Assembly (NCBI GenBank): GCA_004431415.1
Contig: QPMI01000393.1
Span: forward strand, 23,830-87,829
DNA length: 64,000 bases
Reading direction: 5' to 3'
Origin: Cyanophora paradoxa
Lineage: Eukaryota > Glaucocystophyceae > Cyanophorales > Cyanophoraceae
Below the pieces are notes generated by a model that worked only from the letters and a program-made list of their open reading frames with translations, did not search any database and was not told the DNA's origin. Numbering within the stretch: the stretch's first letter is position 1; every line of letters starts with the position of its first letter. Positions 1 to 12,245 of this stretch are shown in pieces. Made by a program: the position numbers and the translations under genes.

Positions 1-132
1 CCATTGGTGCTGGCCGCAGCTGGGCACGTACGTGAGGTCAAAGCTAGAAGTACACGACGTCAATGAAATAAGACGCAAAGGAGAGAGGAGAGAAAAGGGG
101 CAGCTGCAGGCGAATGCGTGCGCATGCATGGC

Positions 133-2398
133 TCAGAGCTTGCCAGTGCCAGCAAGGTCTTCAGAAGCACCAGTGGCCTTCCTGAGCGCTTCGTCCGCAG
201 AGGGCTTCGAGAGGGATGCCCCGGGCGCAGCCTCCTCCGCCTCCTCTTCCTCCTCCTTTTTGTCATCTTCCTCGGGGAAAAGAAGGGAGAGGGTGATGCC
301 ACCGCCAAGAACGCCAGCCACGACGGACAGGGAAAGATACCTGCACCAACGATTCAGATGAAAGCATAACGTGGGAAGAACCCGTTGATCCGGCAAGTGC
401 TAATATCGAATAGTGCATATCTAGCTTGCTTAAGATGGCACGGCGCCGATTCCATGTGGCCCTTCTACGTAGAGCTGCCCGCCGCGTTCAGACTCAGGCG
501 CACGTGGAAGTGTGGAAGCCAAAGTAGTCGGCGACCATCTTCGCGCCGACGAAGCCCAGGACGATGGCGAGGGACGGCTGCAGGTACCGAAGGCCCGCAA
601 GCACCGTCGAGATCAGGAAGAAGAGGGACCTGGCCCAGCCGGATGAGCACGGCCAGCGAGCGTGGTGGGTGGGTGGGCAGGCGGGCGCACCGGAGGGAGA
701 GGATGGCGAACATGTTAGAGGTGAAGACGATGAAGGGGTCCGAGGTGACGCCGAAGACGGCGGGGATGCTATGGAGCGTTCGAATAAGAAAAGAAAAGAA
801 AAAGGAAAAGAAGGAGAGGGGTACCTGTCGACGGCAAAGACGACGTCGGAGAGCTCGATGACGATGAGGACGAGGAGGAGGGGCGTCGCCTCGCCCATCG
901 CGTTGAAGAACCTGCGCGTCTCCTTCCGGTCATGTCTCGCACTAACACCACGGCTGGACGCTGAGCGCACTTCTCGCCGTCGTAGTGGTCGGAGACCTTG
1001 ACAAGCTTCCGCGCGAAGAGTACGATCTGCGAAAGAAGCGATTCGTGAGCGCAGAGAGACGACAGAGAATGACACGAGGCCAGCGAGGCGGCGCGCCTTG
1101 TTATCCGAGAGATCCTCCTCATCGTCGTCGTCGCCCCCTTCCGTGAGGAGCTGCGGGGCACGTCAAATTCGAGGCGGGGCGGGGCGGGGCGGGGCGGGGC
1201 GGGGCGGCGAGCCTTGAAGGACGACCAGAGAAGCACAGCCGCGAAAACGAGGAACAGAGCCTCGAACTGAAAGGGGTATCATTTTGAGAGGGAGAGGGGA
1301 GGGGAACGCGGGGAAGGGGGGGGGGTACCCGCTCGAGGGCGGCGGCCCCAAGGCCGATCATGACGGCGCGCATCGCCGCGGCGCCGATCAGACCCCACTT
1401 CAGGACGCGCTTCTGAGACTGCTGGGGAACCTGTACAGGGGGGTACGGTGAGGGGCGCGCAGGCGGTGGGGGGACTGGGGCCAAGCTGGCAGGGGTACCT
1501 GGAAGTAGTTGAAGACGAGGAGGAAGACGAACAGGTTGTCCACCGAAAGGCTCTGTTCGACGATGTACCCCGAAATGAACTCGGCCGCTGCGGGTACGTC
1601 GTTTGGAGACCGGGGGAGAAGGAGCGCGGGCCCGGCGGACCCTTCTCGGCGCCCTGGAAGTAAGAAATGCCGCCCGCAAAGGCGAAGGCCACCGCGAACC
1701 AGCACGCCGTGTTGAATATGGCGCTCTTGGCCTCTTTGGCATCCGCATCTGCGCCTACCCGCGTGAGCAGGCGCAGGACGGCTCGGCGCTGTGCGGAACG
1801 GACCGTCGAAGGAGACCGTCAGCGGGCCGGAGCGGGGCGCGGGGGCCGAGAGCTGGTACTCCTGCTCATCCGAGTCCGTCTTTCGCTCGCCGCCGGCCTC
1901 CGCCACGATGCGCAGCGCCTGCGCGGAGCGAGCTCGGCGCCGGCGCGCCACGTGAGGGGGAGATCCGCACCCGGCGGGCGTGCTCGAAGGCCCTCCGCGC
2001 TTGATGAACGCAGCCTGTGCAAGAAGACTCCGAAGCGACCCGGAAGCGGCGGCCGAGGGCCGGCGACGCGCTGAAGCCAAGCTGCCGCTGTGCACGGGGC
2101 GCCGAAGGGGCCAGCCGGGTCGAGTGTGCCTACGAGAGGAACGCAGGACTCAGCACCAGCGCCGACGCCGACGCGGACCCGTGCGGGGCGTTGCGGTGCT
2201 CTGGGCGCAGCCGCACCGGTGCATATAATGCGGAGCTCAGCGGGCCCGTGTGCCTGCAGGAAGCAAGGCGGCAGTGAGCGACATCCAGAAGAGGAGCCGC
2301 AGCGCTGCTCCGGCAGCGCGGCGACGAGGCGCGAGGGGGGGCGGCGGATGGGCCCACCTGATCCCGGACAGGGCGCTCAACGCAAATGCTGACGCCAT
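133..2398 (-). CDS. TerC-family integral membrane protein, multi-exon
   Basis: Several minus-strand exons give the hallmark TerC segments in order: an ISYFQG segment near 1660-1720, then [20 protein letters not shown] (1500-1595), a membrane segment ending AAALER (1330-1435), [14 protein letters not shown] (about 1220-1270), [12 protein letters not shown] (about 845-930), [18 protein letters not shown] (about 690-775) and a last helix before an acidic Lys/Glu tail with stop at 133-135. The two Asp-containing motifs (SVDN and FAVDS) are the conserved polar residues of the family. TerC proteins are polytopic membrane proteins linked to metal or tellurium resistance in bacteria and to thylakoid biogenesis in plants; the substrate here is unknown. 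The start at 2398 (MASAFALS) is my best guess; the first exons are uncertain. The middle exons are very secure. Confidence 0.85.
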
Positions 2399-2661
2399 TG
2401 CAGAATGAGGCGACCGTGGCCGCGCTCCAGACGATGCCACCGCGCACGCCCTGTACCCGTCGTGAAGGCGTCGTGTACCCGCATTGCGGTTTTCCAAACC
2501 GCTGCCTAGGCCTTTAGTTTGGAGCCGAGGAGCTTGGAAAGTGGTAGCAGTACTGCGCCAGCGCCAGTCCGGCCCTTCCGCGACCGAACCATCGTATATC
2601 CTGCTCTGCAAACGGAGCTCCGAGTAGAACCTTGATCTCTTTAGCCAGGAGCAGCATAGGG
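2399..2661. promoter_or_regulatory. Divergent intergenic region between the TerC and peroxidase-fusion genes
   Basis: About 260 bp separate the inferred starts of two genes transcribed in opposite directions, so both promoters should lie here. I see no clear TATA box or other named element. Confidence 0.35.
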
Positions 2662-5600
2662 ATGGGCGGTCGAGGCAGCAGGAGTGGCCTGCTCCTCGCC
2701 CTCATCGGCCTTGCCGCTCTGGCCATCGCCGACGCCCAGCTCAAAGAGTACCGCACCGGCGATGGAGTGCGTTCCGTTTGACCTGCCTTTGTGCCTCATC
2801 TATCCCGCCCGCCTGCGCCGCGGCCCCGCCACCGATCCGAAACGCTCGTCACCCACGCTCCGCCCGACGCGCAGACGGGAAACAACGCCAAGAAGATCAA
2901 CATGGGGAAGGAAGGGGCCCGGTTCTACCGGACCCTGCCCGGTGCCCAGCTTCCTCCGGCGCCCCTCGTGCCAGCCGTTTCCTCACGCCCTGGCAGCCTA
3001 TTACAGCGACGGCATGAACATCCCGGTTCCCAATGTGTCGCCGGTGCGTCGCAGTGCCGGCCGACGCGGATGGTCCCGCTCAGCTAGAGGTTGCGAACTA
3101 CTCCTCGCTGACCCGCGCGTGCCCGCACAGCGGCTCGTGTCCGAGCGACTCTTCTCGCGGGGCCCGTTCGCGTACAACCAGCAGTCGATTTCCTTCATGG
3201 CTGCCGCCTTCGGACAGTGCGTCGCGCTCTTCCGCCCGTCGGCCCGCGATCCGCTCAGCCGCGCCGCTCCGCAGGTTCGTGGCTCACGACCTCATACTGA
3301 CGATGGACACCGCGGAGCCGTGGCCCATCCCGGTCCAGCTCTGCGACCGCGTGATGGATCCCACGTGCGACGGCTACAACATCACGTTCGCGCGCCTGAA
3401 GTACGACCCGGCTACGGGGAACGACCTTGAGGCGCGCGTGCCGCTCAACGGACAGACCTCGTTCCTCGACGCTTCGACGGGTGCGATCCGCCATCCACGC
3501 GCTCCGCTCCGCTCCGCGCCCGCCTCGCCGCCGCGCCCAGCGCCCGCCCCTTCTGACCGGCCGCCGCAGTCTACGGCCCGAACGACGCCCGCTCCCGCCT
3601 CCTGCGCACTTTCACGTGCGTTGGCCCCTAGCGCCCGGGCGGCCGACCGCCCCGCTCGATCCGCCTGACCGGCCGGGGGCCACCGCTGTGCAGCGGGGGC
3701 GAGCTGATCGAGGACCCCACCGACGGCTGCCCCACGAACCCCAACGGCCACGCGATGGACGGCCACAACGCGTTCACGAAGCAGCGGCTGACGGGGGACG
3801 TGCGCGGCAACGTGAACCCCGGCATTCTGGCCGTCCACTGCACGTTCGTGCTGGAGCACAACTGGTGGGCGCGCAAGCTCGCCAAGGCGAACCCGTCCTG
3901 GTCGGACGAGGTGCTCTACCAAGAGGCCCGCGCCCGTGTCATCGCCGAGGTCCAGGCCATCACCTACCAGGAGTACATCCCCGTCGTGCTGGGGTACGCG
4001 GTTTCCGCGGCTCCCGCCGTCGCGTCGCCGTCGCGCCGCCGCCGGGCCGGGCCGGGCCGGCCTGACGCCCCCGCAGGCAGCTGGCGTCGCAGATCCCGGC
4101 CTACTCGGGGTACAAGGCCGACGTGGACCCCAGCGCCGACCTCTTCTTCGCGATCGCTGCGTACCGGTACGGCCACTCGGGCATCAACTCGCTGTACCTC
4201 CGGCTCGAGAAGGACGGCTCCATGATCCCGGGCGGGCCCGTGCTGCTCCGCAACGCCTTCTTCAACCCGTCGTACCTCATGGACGGCGGCATCGCGTCGC
4301 TGCTGCGCGGCCTCATCGTGCAGCCGGAGGCCCTCATCGACACGACGATGGTCGACGACGTCCGACAGGTCCGCGAGCGCCGCGCTCGCTCGGCGCCCCG
4401 TTCGTTCGCCCGCCCGCCCGCTCGCTCACGGCCGTCCCCGCCGCAGTTCCTCTTCGGGCTGCGCTCCGACCTTGCCGCCATCGACATCCAGCGCGGCCGC
4501 GACGTCGGCCTGCCCCGCTACCGCCGCGCCCGCCAGTACTACGGCCTCTCCGTGCCCACCTCCTTCGGTGCCGGCCCCTTCCCGCTCCGCTCCGCTCCGC
4601 CCCGTTCCGCGCTCACGCCGCCCCGCCCCGCCCCGCCCCGCCCCGCAGCGGACATCACAGACGATGTCCAGGTGCAGCAGGCGCTGGCGGACGCCTACGG
4701 CCACATCGACAACGTCGACGCGTGCGCGCAGCGCCTCGGCGCGATCTAAGGCGATCCCGAGGCCGCCGAGCGCTGACGGCCCCCCGCAGCTGGGTGGGCG
4801 GCCTGGCGGAGAAGCACGTACCCGGGGGCCTGGTGGGACCCCTCTTTGCGGCCTCCATCATCGAGCAGGCGATCCGCACGCGGGACGGCGACCGCTTCTG
4901 GTTCGAGGGCTACCTCCCCGCCGAGCTCGTCGCCGAGATCAAGTCCACGACGCTCTCGGACATCATGGCGCGTGCCGTCCCCGGCATCGGCGGCTCCGGC
5001 GTGCGCACCTCCCTCCCCGCTCGCTAGCCCTTCGTAGTCGGATTCCGACCTGATCCCGTCCGTCCTCGCTCGCCGCAGGCCATCCCGCGGCAGGCGTTCC
5101 GCGTGCCGACGGCGGGAGCCTACTGCTTCACGGGCGCCTGCCCCAACGCCGGCCCGTCCTCGCCAGCGACCGCCCCGACGGGGACGCTCCCCTCGACGGG
5201 CGCCGCCACGCCTGCGCCGGTCATCACCAACGGGACGGACTCTTCCTCCTCCTCCTCCTCAACGACCACGGCGCCGGCGGCGTCGTTCGTCACCAAGGAG
5301 ATCTCGGACTCGCTGACGTTGAAGCACTGGCCGATCGAGAGCAACCAGGTGCAGATCGAGTTCTCGCTCAAGGGCAAGGGCTGGGTCGGCATCGGCATCG
5401 GCTCGGGCATGGTCGGCGCAGACATGACCATCTGCCGCTACCCGGACCCCGCCGCGTGCGTCGCCGCTGCGCCCCCTCCCGCTCGCGACTCTCCTCACTC
5501 ACGCCCGCCGCGCCGCGCAGCACGGCCGGCGTATGCGAGGACTACTCCAGCGGGGGGTACGTCGTTCCCGTCAAGAAGGGTACCCAGACGAGCACACTGG

Positions 5601-8600
5601 TGCGCCATGACCACGTACCCCTGCCCCGCGCCTCTTTCAAAGCTCACGCGCCGGGCGCCAGGTCTCGACGGCGCGCGACTCGTCGACGACGACGTACACC
5701 TTCAAGCGTCTCGTGGGCACGAGCGACCCGGCGGGTGAGAGAGAGCCGACCAGGCCCTTCTCTCGCCACAAAGCCGAATCCGTCGCCTCACTCGCTGCGC
5801 CCGACGACGTCGCGCAGGCAAGTCGATCTCGACGTCGGGCACGACCAACGTCGTCGTGGCGTGGAGCACCGACTCTGACACCCTCGCCTACCATGTGCGC
5901 GCCGCCCCTGCGGCGTCCGCCCGATCGTCGCGCCGTCTCACGTGGGGCTGCTTCCACGCGACAGGGCCCCAACCGCTTCATCGGGACCGTCGATTTCACG
6001 GCGGCGCAGGCCGCCTCGACCACGTCCACCACGACGACGTCGTCCTCGTCGGCTTCCTCGTCGACCTCCTCCTCGTCCTCGTCCTCCTCCTCGTCGTCCA
6101 CGGCGTCAACGACAACGACGACGACGTCGACGGGCACGACGACGACCGGCATGGGCTCGGGATCGGCGACGGTCACGGGCTCCTCGGCGCGCACGTTCAC
6201 GGGCGTCCACATCATGCACGGCACGGCGATGTTCGCCGTCTGGGGCGGGCTCGTCCCCGCCGCCGTCTTCACCATGCGCTACCTGAAGCACACGTCCTTC
6301 TGGCTCACCTTCCACAAGGGCGGCATGACCCTCTCGGCGGCGCTCACCTTCTCGGCCGTCGGCTCCGTCCTCTCCATCGGGAACCAGACGCCGTACCACT
6401 TCGTGCTGGGCGTCTGCATCGCGTCGCTGCTCGCCGTCGAGGTGGTCCTGGGCGTCATCACCGCCTACTTCCACTCGTCGGAGAAGGCGTGGGGCCTGCG
6501 CTCGATCCTCAAGCGCCTGCACCCGATCGTCGGCTACCTGCTCATCCTCCTCGCGATGGCAAACGTGTGCATCGGGCTCAACCTCATGCAGTCGCCCTAC
6601 TGGGCCATCGGCGCCGCGTGGCTCGGCTTCCTCCTCGTCGCGTTCGGCATCGCCGAGGTCCGGCTGCAGCGCGAGCGGCGCCAGTCGGCGGACGCCAAGT
6701 ACCGCATCGCGGACCTCATGCCGCGCAAGCTGACGCCGCTCACTGTTGAGGAGGTCCGGCAACGCGACCCGCCTTCGCGGCCGTGGCCGGCGCTGACGTC
6801 GATGTCGCCCGCGCCGCCCACGCCGCGCAGATCGACCGGAACATCAAGCTGGGCGCCAAGTGGGTCACCATGGGCCCCTACGTCTACGACGTCGGCGAGT
6901 TCATGCACGACCACCCGGTACCCCTTTTCCCGCCTCGGAGATGGCGGTACCCCCCTTCCGACCCGTTTGCGCCGCGCAGGGCGGCCTGAACTACCTCCTG
7001 CGGTGCGTGGGCCGGGACATCGGCTACTACTTCAACGGGTCCGAGTCGCTGGACGGCGACCGGCCGCACGTGCACGGGCGGCGCGCCCACGAGATCCTGG
7101 CCCGGCTCGCCGTGGGCATCATCGACAAGAACGCGGCAGCCGCCGGCAACGACCTGATGGTGCACACGGGGCGCGACCGGAGCAAGCGCGGCAGCATCAG
7201 CACGGTCGGGTACGAGAGCAAGGCGGGGCGGCGGCGGCGCGAGGAGAGCGAGGGGGCGCCGGGGAGCCCGGACGCCCCATCCGACGACGGGTTCGAGAAC
7301 CTGTCGGACCGGGAGGGCAAGCCGGCGCGGCGGCGGCAGCGGGACCTGCCGCCCATCAAGCTGAAGGGGCGCCACCGCAACCAGGTGGTGCCCGTCGACG
7401 ACGGCGCCGGGAACGAGCACGCGCCGCCGCGCCGCGCGCCGGCCCCGCGCCGCTCTGCCACCGTCGCCTCGCCGTCGTCGCCGCCGCAGTCGCCGCCGCT
7501 CGGGCCGCAGCGCGGAGGGCGGCCCGTAGCCTCCGTCTCCTCCACCTCCTCCGCCGCCTCCCGAGAGTCGGAGGCGGCCAAGGAGCCGGCCCCCGGCGAC
7601 GCCCTCATCATCAACCTCTCCACCGCCGCCGCGCCGCCCCGCCCCGCCCGCCCCGGCCCCGCGCCGGCCCCGGCCCCGCCCCCGCGCTGCCCGCCGCCGC
7701 CAAGCGGCCCTCCCTGGGCTCGTCCTCCCAGCCGGCGGCCTCGGGCCCCGTCGGCTCGTACACGCTCATCGAGCGGGAGCTGGTCACGAAGACGGGCAAG
7801 CCGGTGGCGCGGCTGCGCTTCCGGGCGCCTCGGCGGCCGCCCTCGACCAAGAAGGACGTCCGGATCATGGGGGAGTACTATGAGGTCTTCGCCACCGTCG
7901 ACAACCAGGAGGTGCCTAAAAATACACTAAAATACACGCCTTTCAATTCCACCTAACAACCGAACGCGCGCCGCAGATCTCGCGCTACTACTCGGTGTGC
8001 CAGGTCAACATCGAACCCGAGGACGAGGAGGGCGAGGGCGTCATCGACCTGTACGTGAAGCGGTACCCCAACGGGCGCGTCTCGACGTTCCTCCACACGC
8101 TCCCGAGTGCGTGTTTACGCGTACCCCTGTCCCCCGCCCCCCCCCCTCCTCCCCCGCCCTGCCCCTCGCTCCTCCTTTCGTGCCGTCCGAGGCTGAGCGG
8201 AGCGGCCGCCTCTCGCGCAGTTGGGCAGACGGTGCGGATGACGGGGCCGATGGGGATGGGCCTGCGCCTCACGCCCCACACGCGCGGCAACCTCGTCGCC
8301 ATCACCGCTGGTGCGCCGCGCCGTCGTTCTTCGATCCCGACGCCGTCGTTCGTCGATCCCGACGCCGTCGTTCGATCCCGACCGCAGGGACGGGCATCAT
8401 CCCCTTCCTGGACCTGATCTACCACCTCACCTTCTCCCCCTCCTCGAATGTCACGCTCCTCCTCATCGCCTGCTTCGAATCCGCGGCGGACATTCTGCTC
8501 CACGAGTGGCTCGAGGCGTGCAACGCGCACGCCGCCGGGTCGCCCGAGCGCCGGCTGGAACTGCACATCGCTCTCAAGACGGCGCCGCCGGACAGCCACT

Positions 8601-8776
8601 GGGACCTCGAGAAGCACCACATCACGGGCCGCGTCACGCCGGCCATCATCGACGGCCTGCTGCCCGTCGGCGGGCCCGAGTCTCTGTACATCTGCGGGAA
8701 CCAGCGCTTCAGCATGGAGATGGGGCGCGTGGTGGCGACTCTCAAGATCAGCCCGCAGCGCGTCGTCGTCCTCTAG
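2662..8776 (+). CDS. Heme peroxidase-DOMON-cyt b561-cyt b5-FNR fusion protein, about 22 exons
   Basis: A signal peptide (MGGRGSRSG followed by a hydrophobic run) starts exon 1 (2662-2766). Exons at 2875, 2997, 3131, 3275, 3570, 3694, 4077, 4447, 4649 and 4790 encode an animal-type heme peroxidase: distal His in FVAHD (His at 3285), catalytic Arg in GDVRGN, proximal His in YRYGHSGI. Exon 5079-5455 joins its C-terminus in frame to a Ser/Thr linker and a DOMON domain (through 5894). Exon 5965-6753 holds a cytochrome b561 with several membrane helices and His residues. Exons 6831 and 6980 hold a cytochrome b5 with HPGG across the junction. Exons 7705-7911, 7977, 8221 and 8388 hold an FAD/NAD(P)H reductase (RYYS, GPMGMG, AGTGIIP, CGNQRF), stop 8774-8776. 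All phases match except a low-complexity stretch, where an intron at 7526-7704 would restore frame. About 1,480 residues. Expected role: electrons from cytosolic NAD(P)H across the membrane to an extracellular peroxidase. Confidence 0.85.
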
Positions 8777-9889
8777 AAAGAGACAGGTTAAAACAGAACC
8801 CGTTTACTTGCTTATTTACTAGTACTACTTCCTGATCCTAAGGATTACCTAGAGCGGGCGCGCCATCTTCTTTCGCGTAGCGCTTTCTTTGCTGCGTGCT
8901 CGTAGTGCTCTGATCTCGCGGGCCGTACGCGTGGCGTGGGGTGCGGTTAGTCAGTCCGCCTCTGGGCGACTGTTCCGATGTATTCATATACAGATCTAGA
9001 GCCAGACGTGTCTCTCTTCTTGCGTGCAATTAGGCCAGCTCCAGCTTAAATTATGCAGAATTATGTAGCTCTCCAGGGCTAAAGACTATATACTAGCCTG
9101 TAGCTGTTATTTGGTTCTCGCGTTCTCGAGCGCGTTTGGTCGTGCGTGTGACTCAGTGAGGGTTCGAGTGGCTAGTCTGCGCAGCGGCGATCGGGAGCTG
9201 CGCATGCTCTCCCCTCTCTTTCACAGTGTGTTTCATCGATATATATCGGGAGGCGAACTTTAATTTGTACGGTTGTATTCATGATTGCTGTATTTAATTT
9301 GTACCGTAGTACGACTCAGTTGTAACTGCTTCGCCAATTTGCAACAGTCACCGTGGCACTGAGCCATGATTATATGCTTCATGCCATGATATCGCGATCG
9401 ATGGCATTGGACGCGCTCATGATCCGATGACTCAGTGATCATCATCGATCATCATCATGGCATATGCATATGCATGTATACGTACTACGCCGTGACGGTA
9501 TGCATATGCGTGTCTTTATCATGATCCGATGATCAGCGCTAGCCCCGCCGGGCCGGGCCCCGCGGCGGCACGCGCAGCGCCGGCGCCGGCCCGGCGGCCC
9601 GGCGCGCGGATCCGCAGCGCTCCGGATCCCGGAGCCCGGCCCGCCAGTGCGCCCCCGGGCCCCCGCGCGCGGGACGTGCACGATCGCGATACTGTTTAAT
9701 TCATTATTACGCCATGGCATCACATTTAATTTACAATATCGAAAGGCGAAAGGTCGAAAGTCGAAAAATATATTACTATATCCGGTGCTCATGAGACTTG
9801 AGCTCGCCGGGCTCGAGAAACCAGAGCGGAAGCGAGAACTCATGATCACTGACTGGTACTTTATCTAGATCTTCGGGCTTACAATCAGC
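8777..9889. other. Intergenic region, no gene seen
   Basis: AT-rich spacer with many short palindromes based on GATC, CATATG and GCATGC, plus a very GC-rich island at about 9540-9670. A short segment (about 9714-9785, repeated CGAAAGG-type motifs) resembles 50672-50757. No open frame here looks like protein. Confidence 0.4.
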
Positions 9890-11760
9890 TCAGCATATGG
9901 CTCACTGGCCATGGAATCCGAAGCTGCCACTGAGCCTGCCAGGCCGCGGGCACATTGAATTTACTGGTGGCGCGAGAATGCCACAGCGACGAGGGCACAA
10001 GCAACGGAAGCCAGCGCGCCCCAGACAGAAGGTGCTTGCGTGCCGGCCAGGCTTGGTACGAACGGCCTGCGTCCGACCCGGACATGCAATGCCGTCAACC
10101 CTCGAGCAGATTGCACAAATAAATATTTTAATGAATGCGAGTTATGACGCACACGTTGACGGTACCGGTTGACGTCCACTGGAAGGCCTGCGCACATGGA
10201 AAAAACAATTGACGCAAGGGACACGTGCACCGATCATGGAGACTATGAGATGTTAATCATTAAATTTTCTCGCACGTTCGCGAGGGTGAACATCTGCATG
10301 AAGCGAACACAAACCCAGTGAGCCTTGAGACAGGGGCCAGAGCGGAGAGTGATCGTGTATAAACATTCATTATCATTACTGATTTGAGCGGACTCACTTG
10401 GAAGGCGTCGTTGACGCTCTTGATCTGGAGGCTGTAGCCGGTGCCCTGGGAGAACTGGAGGAGGCTACGCGTCGTCTGCCGGTTGCAGTTCGCCGAGAAG
10501 GGCGGGACGCCTGCGCATGCGCGTACGAATAAGGTAATAAGATAAGAGATGACAGTTTGTGTGAGACCGAGCCTGAGCGGAGCAACATTTGATTTACGCA
10601 CGGAAGGCGATCTCGGTCGAAGAGACGATGCGGGGGTTGAGGGCGGGGCAGCTCACGCCGGACGACGAGACGATCAGGATCTCGATCGGCTCCCCGACTG
10701 GGAACCCTTCACCGTAAAGGCTCACTTCTCCGCCCGTCTGCGGAAGCACAGGATGTGATCAGTATCGGCTGCAGGAGTCACCGGGTCTTTTGGCGTCCTA
10801 GGCCTTCAAATTAAACAGCGTGTCCAGCAATTTTGCAAACAGCGCGGGCCGTGCGCACGGGAGGGGCCTGGATGACTGGCCGCGGGAGGCGGGCGGTGTT
10901 GGTCGCGTCGAACTCGAGGGTGGTGCCGGGCAGGCCCGTGCTGACGCCCTGCACGATGATCCTCGTGATGTTGATCGTCTGCGGGTGTGCAACGGCAAAG
11001 GCGCATGGGACTCGCGTCAGTTCGAGAGGCATGGAATATACCGTAGTACGTATATACACGATTTCAATTTCGTGTACCTTGTGGATCGCGGGCGTAGCCG
11101 CGGCCGGCTTGGCGGTCGGCGCCGGCGACGGCGTGGCCGTGGGAATGGGAGCAGTGGGAGGCGTGGTTGGGGTCGGGGGGCCAGCGCTGGGAGTCGGGGT
11201 CGCAGCGGCGGCGGTGGAGGGCGACGGGCTGGGGCTGGGGCTCGGGCTGGGGCTCGGGTCTGCGATTGCGGAGGGGCTCGGCGATGGGCTGGGGCTGGGC
11301 GAGGGAGACGGGGAAGCGGACGGCGACGGCGAAGGCGACGGCGTGGCTTCAGCTGGGAACACGCAGACGTTGCTCACGTTCGTGGCCGGGGCCTGGCAGG
11401 CGCACGCGGGGCGCGTGAAGGTTACAGGAGCCTGGATGAGCAAACTCCGTCGAACAAACATATTGACTGCGACAGTCCGGTACATCTCCTGCCCGTTCGT
11501 GCAGTTCAAAACGCAGTAAGCCGGTGTTCCTTCGGTCCAGCCCCAGTCGGTGGTGCTGCCTTCCGCCCAGGAAACGGTCACGTTGGGAGCGTTGCAGCTG
11601 CAGCCCTTAGCATTGCCGCCGGATGTTCCCACAGGTTGGCTGACTGACGCATCGCACTCCGTCTGAGCGCTGACAGCGGAGATGCCGAACGCCACGATGG
11701 CGGCGGCGAGAAGCAGCACGGCGGCGAGCTTCGCCATCCCGGACCGGAGCTAGCCTGGGG
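9890..11760. repeat. Segmental duplication block A, part 1
   Basis: This stretch is closely similar, in the same orientation, to about 53990-55880. It holds the Ser/Pro-rich protein gene and its 3' flank. The similarity breaks just upstream of the gene start. Confidence 0.85.
10243..11737 (-). CDS. Secreted Ser/Pro-rich surface protein, copy A (five exons)
   Basis: Exons on the minus strand: 11737-11078, 10978-10859, 10737-10602, 10510-10398 and 10293-10243; phases agree and give about 359 residues. An N-terminal signal peptide (MAKLAAVLLLAAAIVAFG) is followed by a Cys-rich module with CxC and CxxC patterns, then a long (Ser-Pro)n tract with Ala and Thr, as in hydroxyproline-rich wall or extracellular-matrix proteins. 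A module with GGEVSLYGEGFPVGEP resembles an IPT/TIG immunoglobulin-like fold (inference). No catalytic motif. A likely cell-surface or matrix structural protein. The paralogue at 54383-55869 has the same exon plan, which supports the boundaries. I do not recognise a named family for the Cys-rich part. Confidence 0.75.
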
Positions 11761-12245
11761 AAATTATTAGGAATCCCGCGCACGATTGTCGCGATCGGAC
11801 TCCGGGACTCCGCGGCCGCCGGGATCCGCCGGAATACCGGTCGCGGGGGGGTAGTACTTGAAAGTTGAAACTCCGGCGCCTTACCCGAATTAAATTACCG
11901 GGACTCGGGAATTTAATTTTGCGGGTCTCTAAATTGCCGTAAATTGCCGATTCGACAATTAATGTTGTTAAAAAAAGTTGGGGTAAACATTTTCTTAGGC
12001 CGCCGTAGATCGAGCAAGCGTCTGCATGGCCTCGAAATTAAACCCCAATTATTTTGGGGTCTTAAATTACCCGAATTACAGTACGCGTAAATATATTTCC
12101 TGCTTTACAGTAATATATCGTGCGCACTAATATTGTGTTTTTACGTTCCGAACCGCACCAACTTAATTAGTAATTCAACGGTTGATCATGAACTTCCGAG
12201 TTCCTTTTTTTTGAAGTAACTCCGGCGGCGCCGGCCTAGGCCTAG

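Noticed and set aside
10820-11647. Long plus-strand open frame opposite the Ser/Pro-rich gene
   Set aside because: It is the antisense shadow of the (Ser-Pro)n tract; signal peptide, exon phases and the paralogue all support the minus strand.
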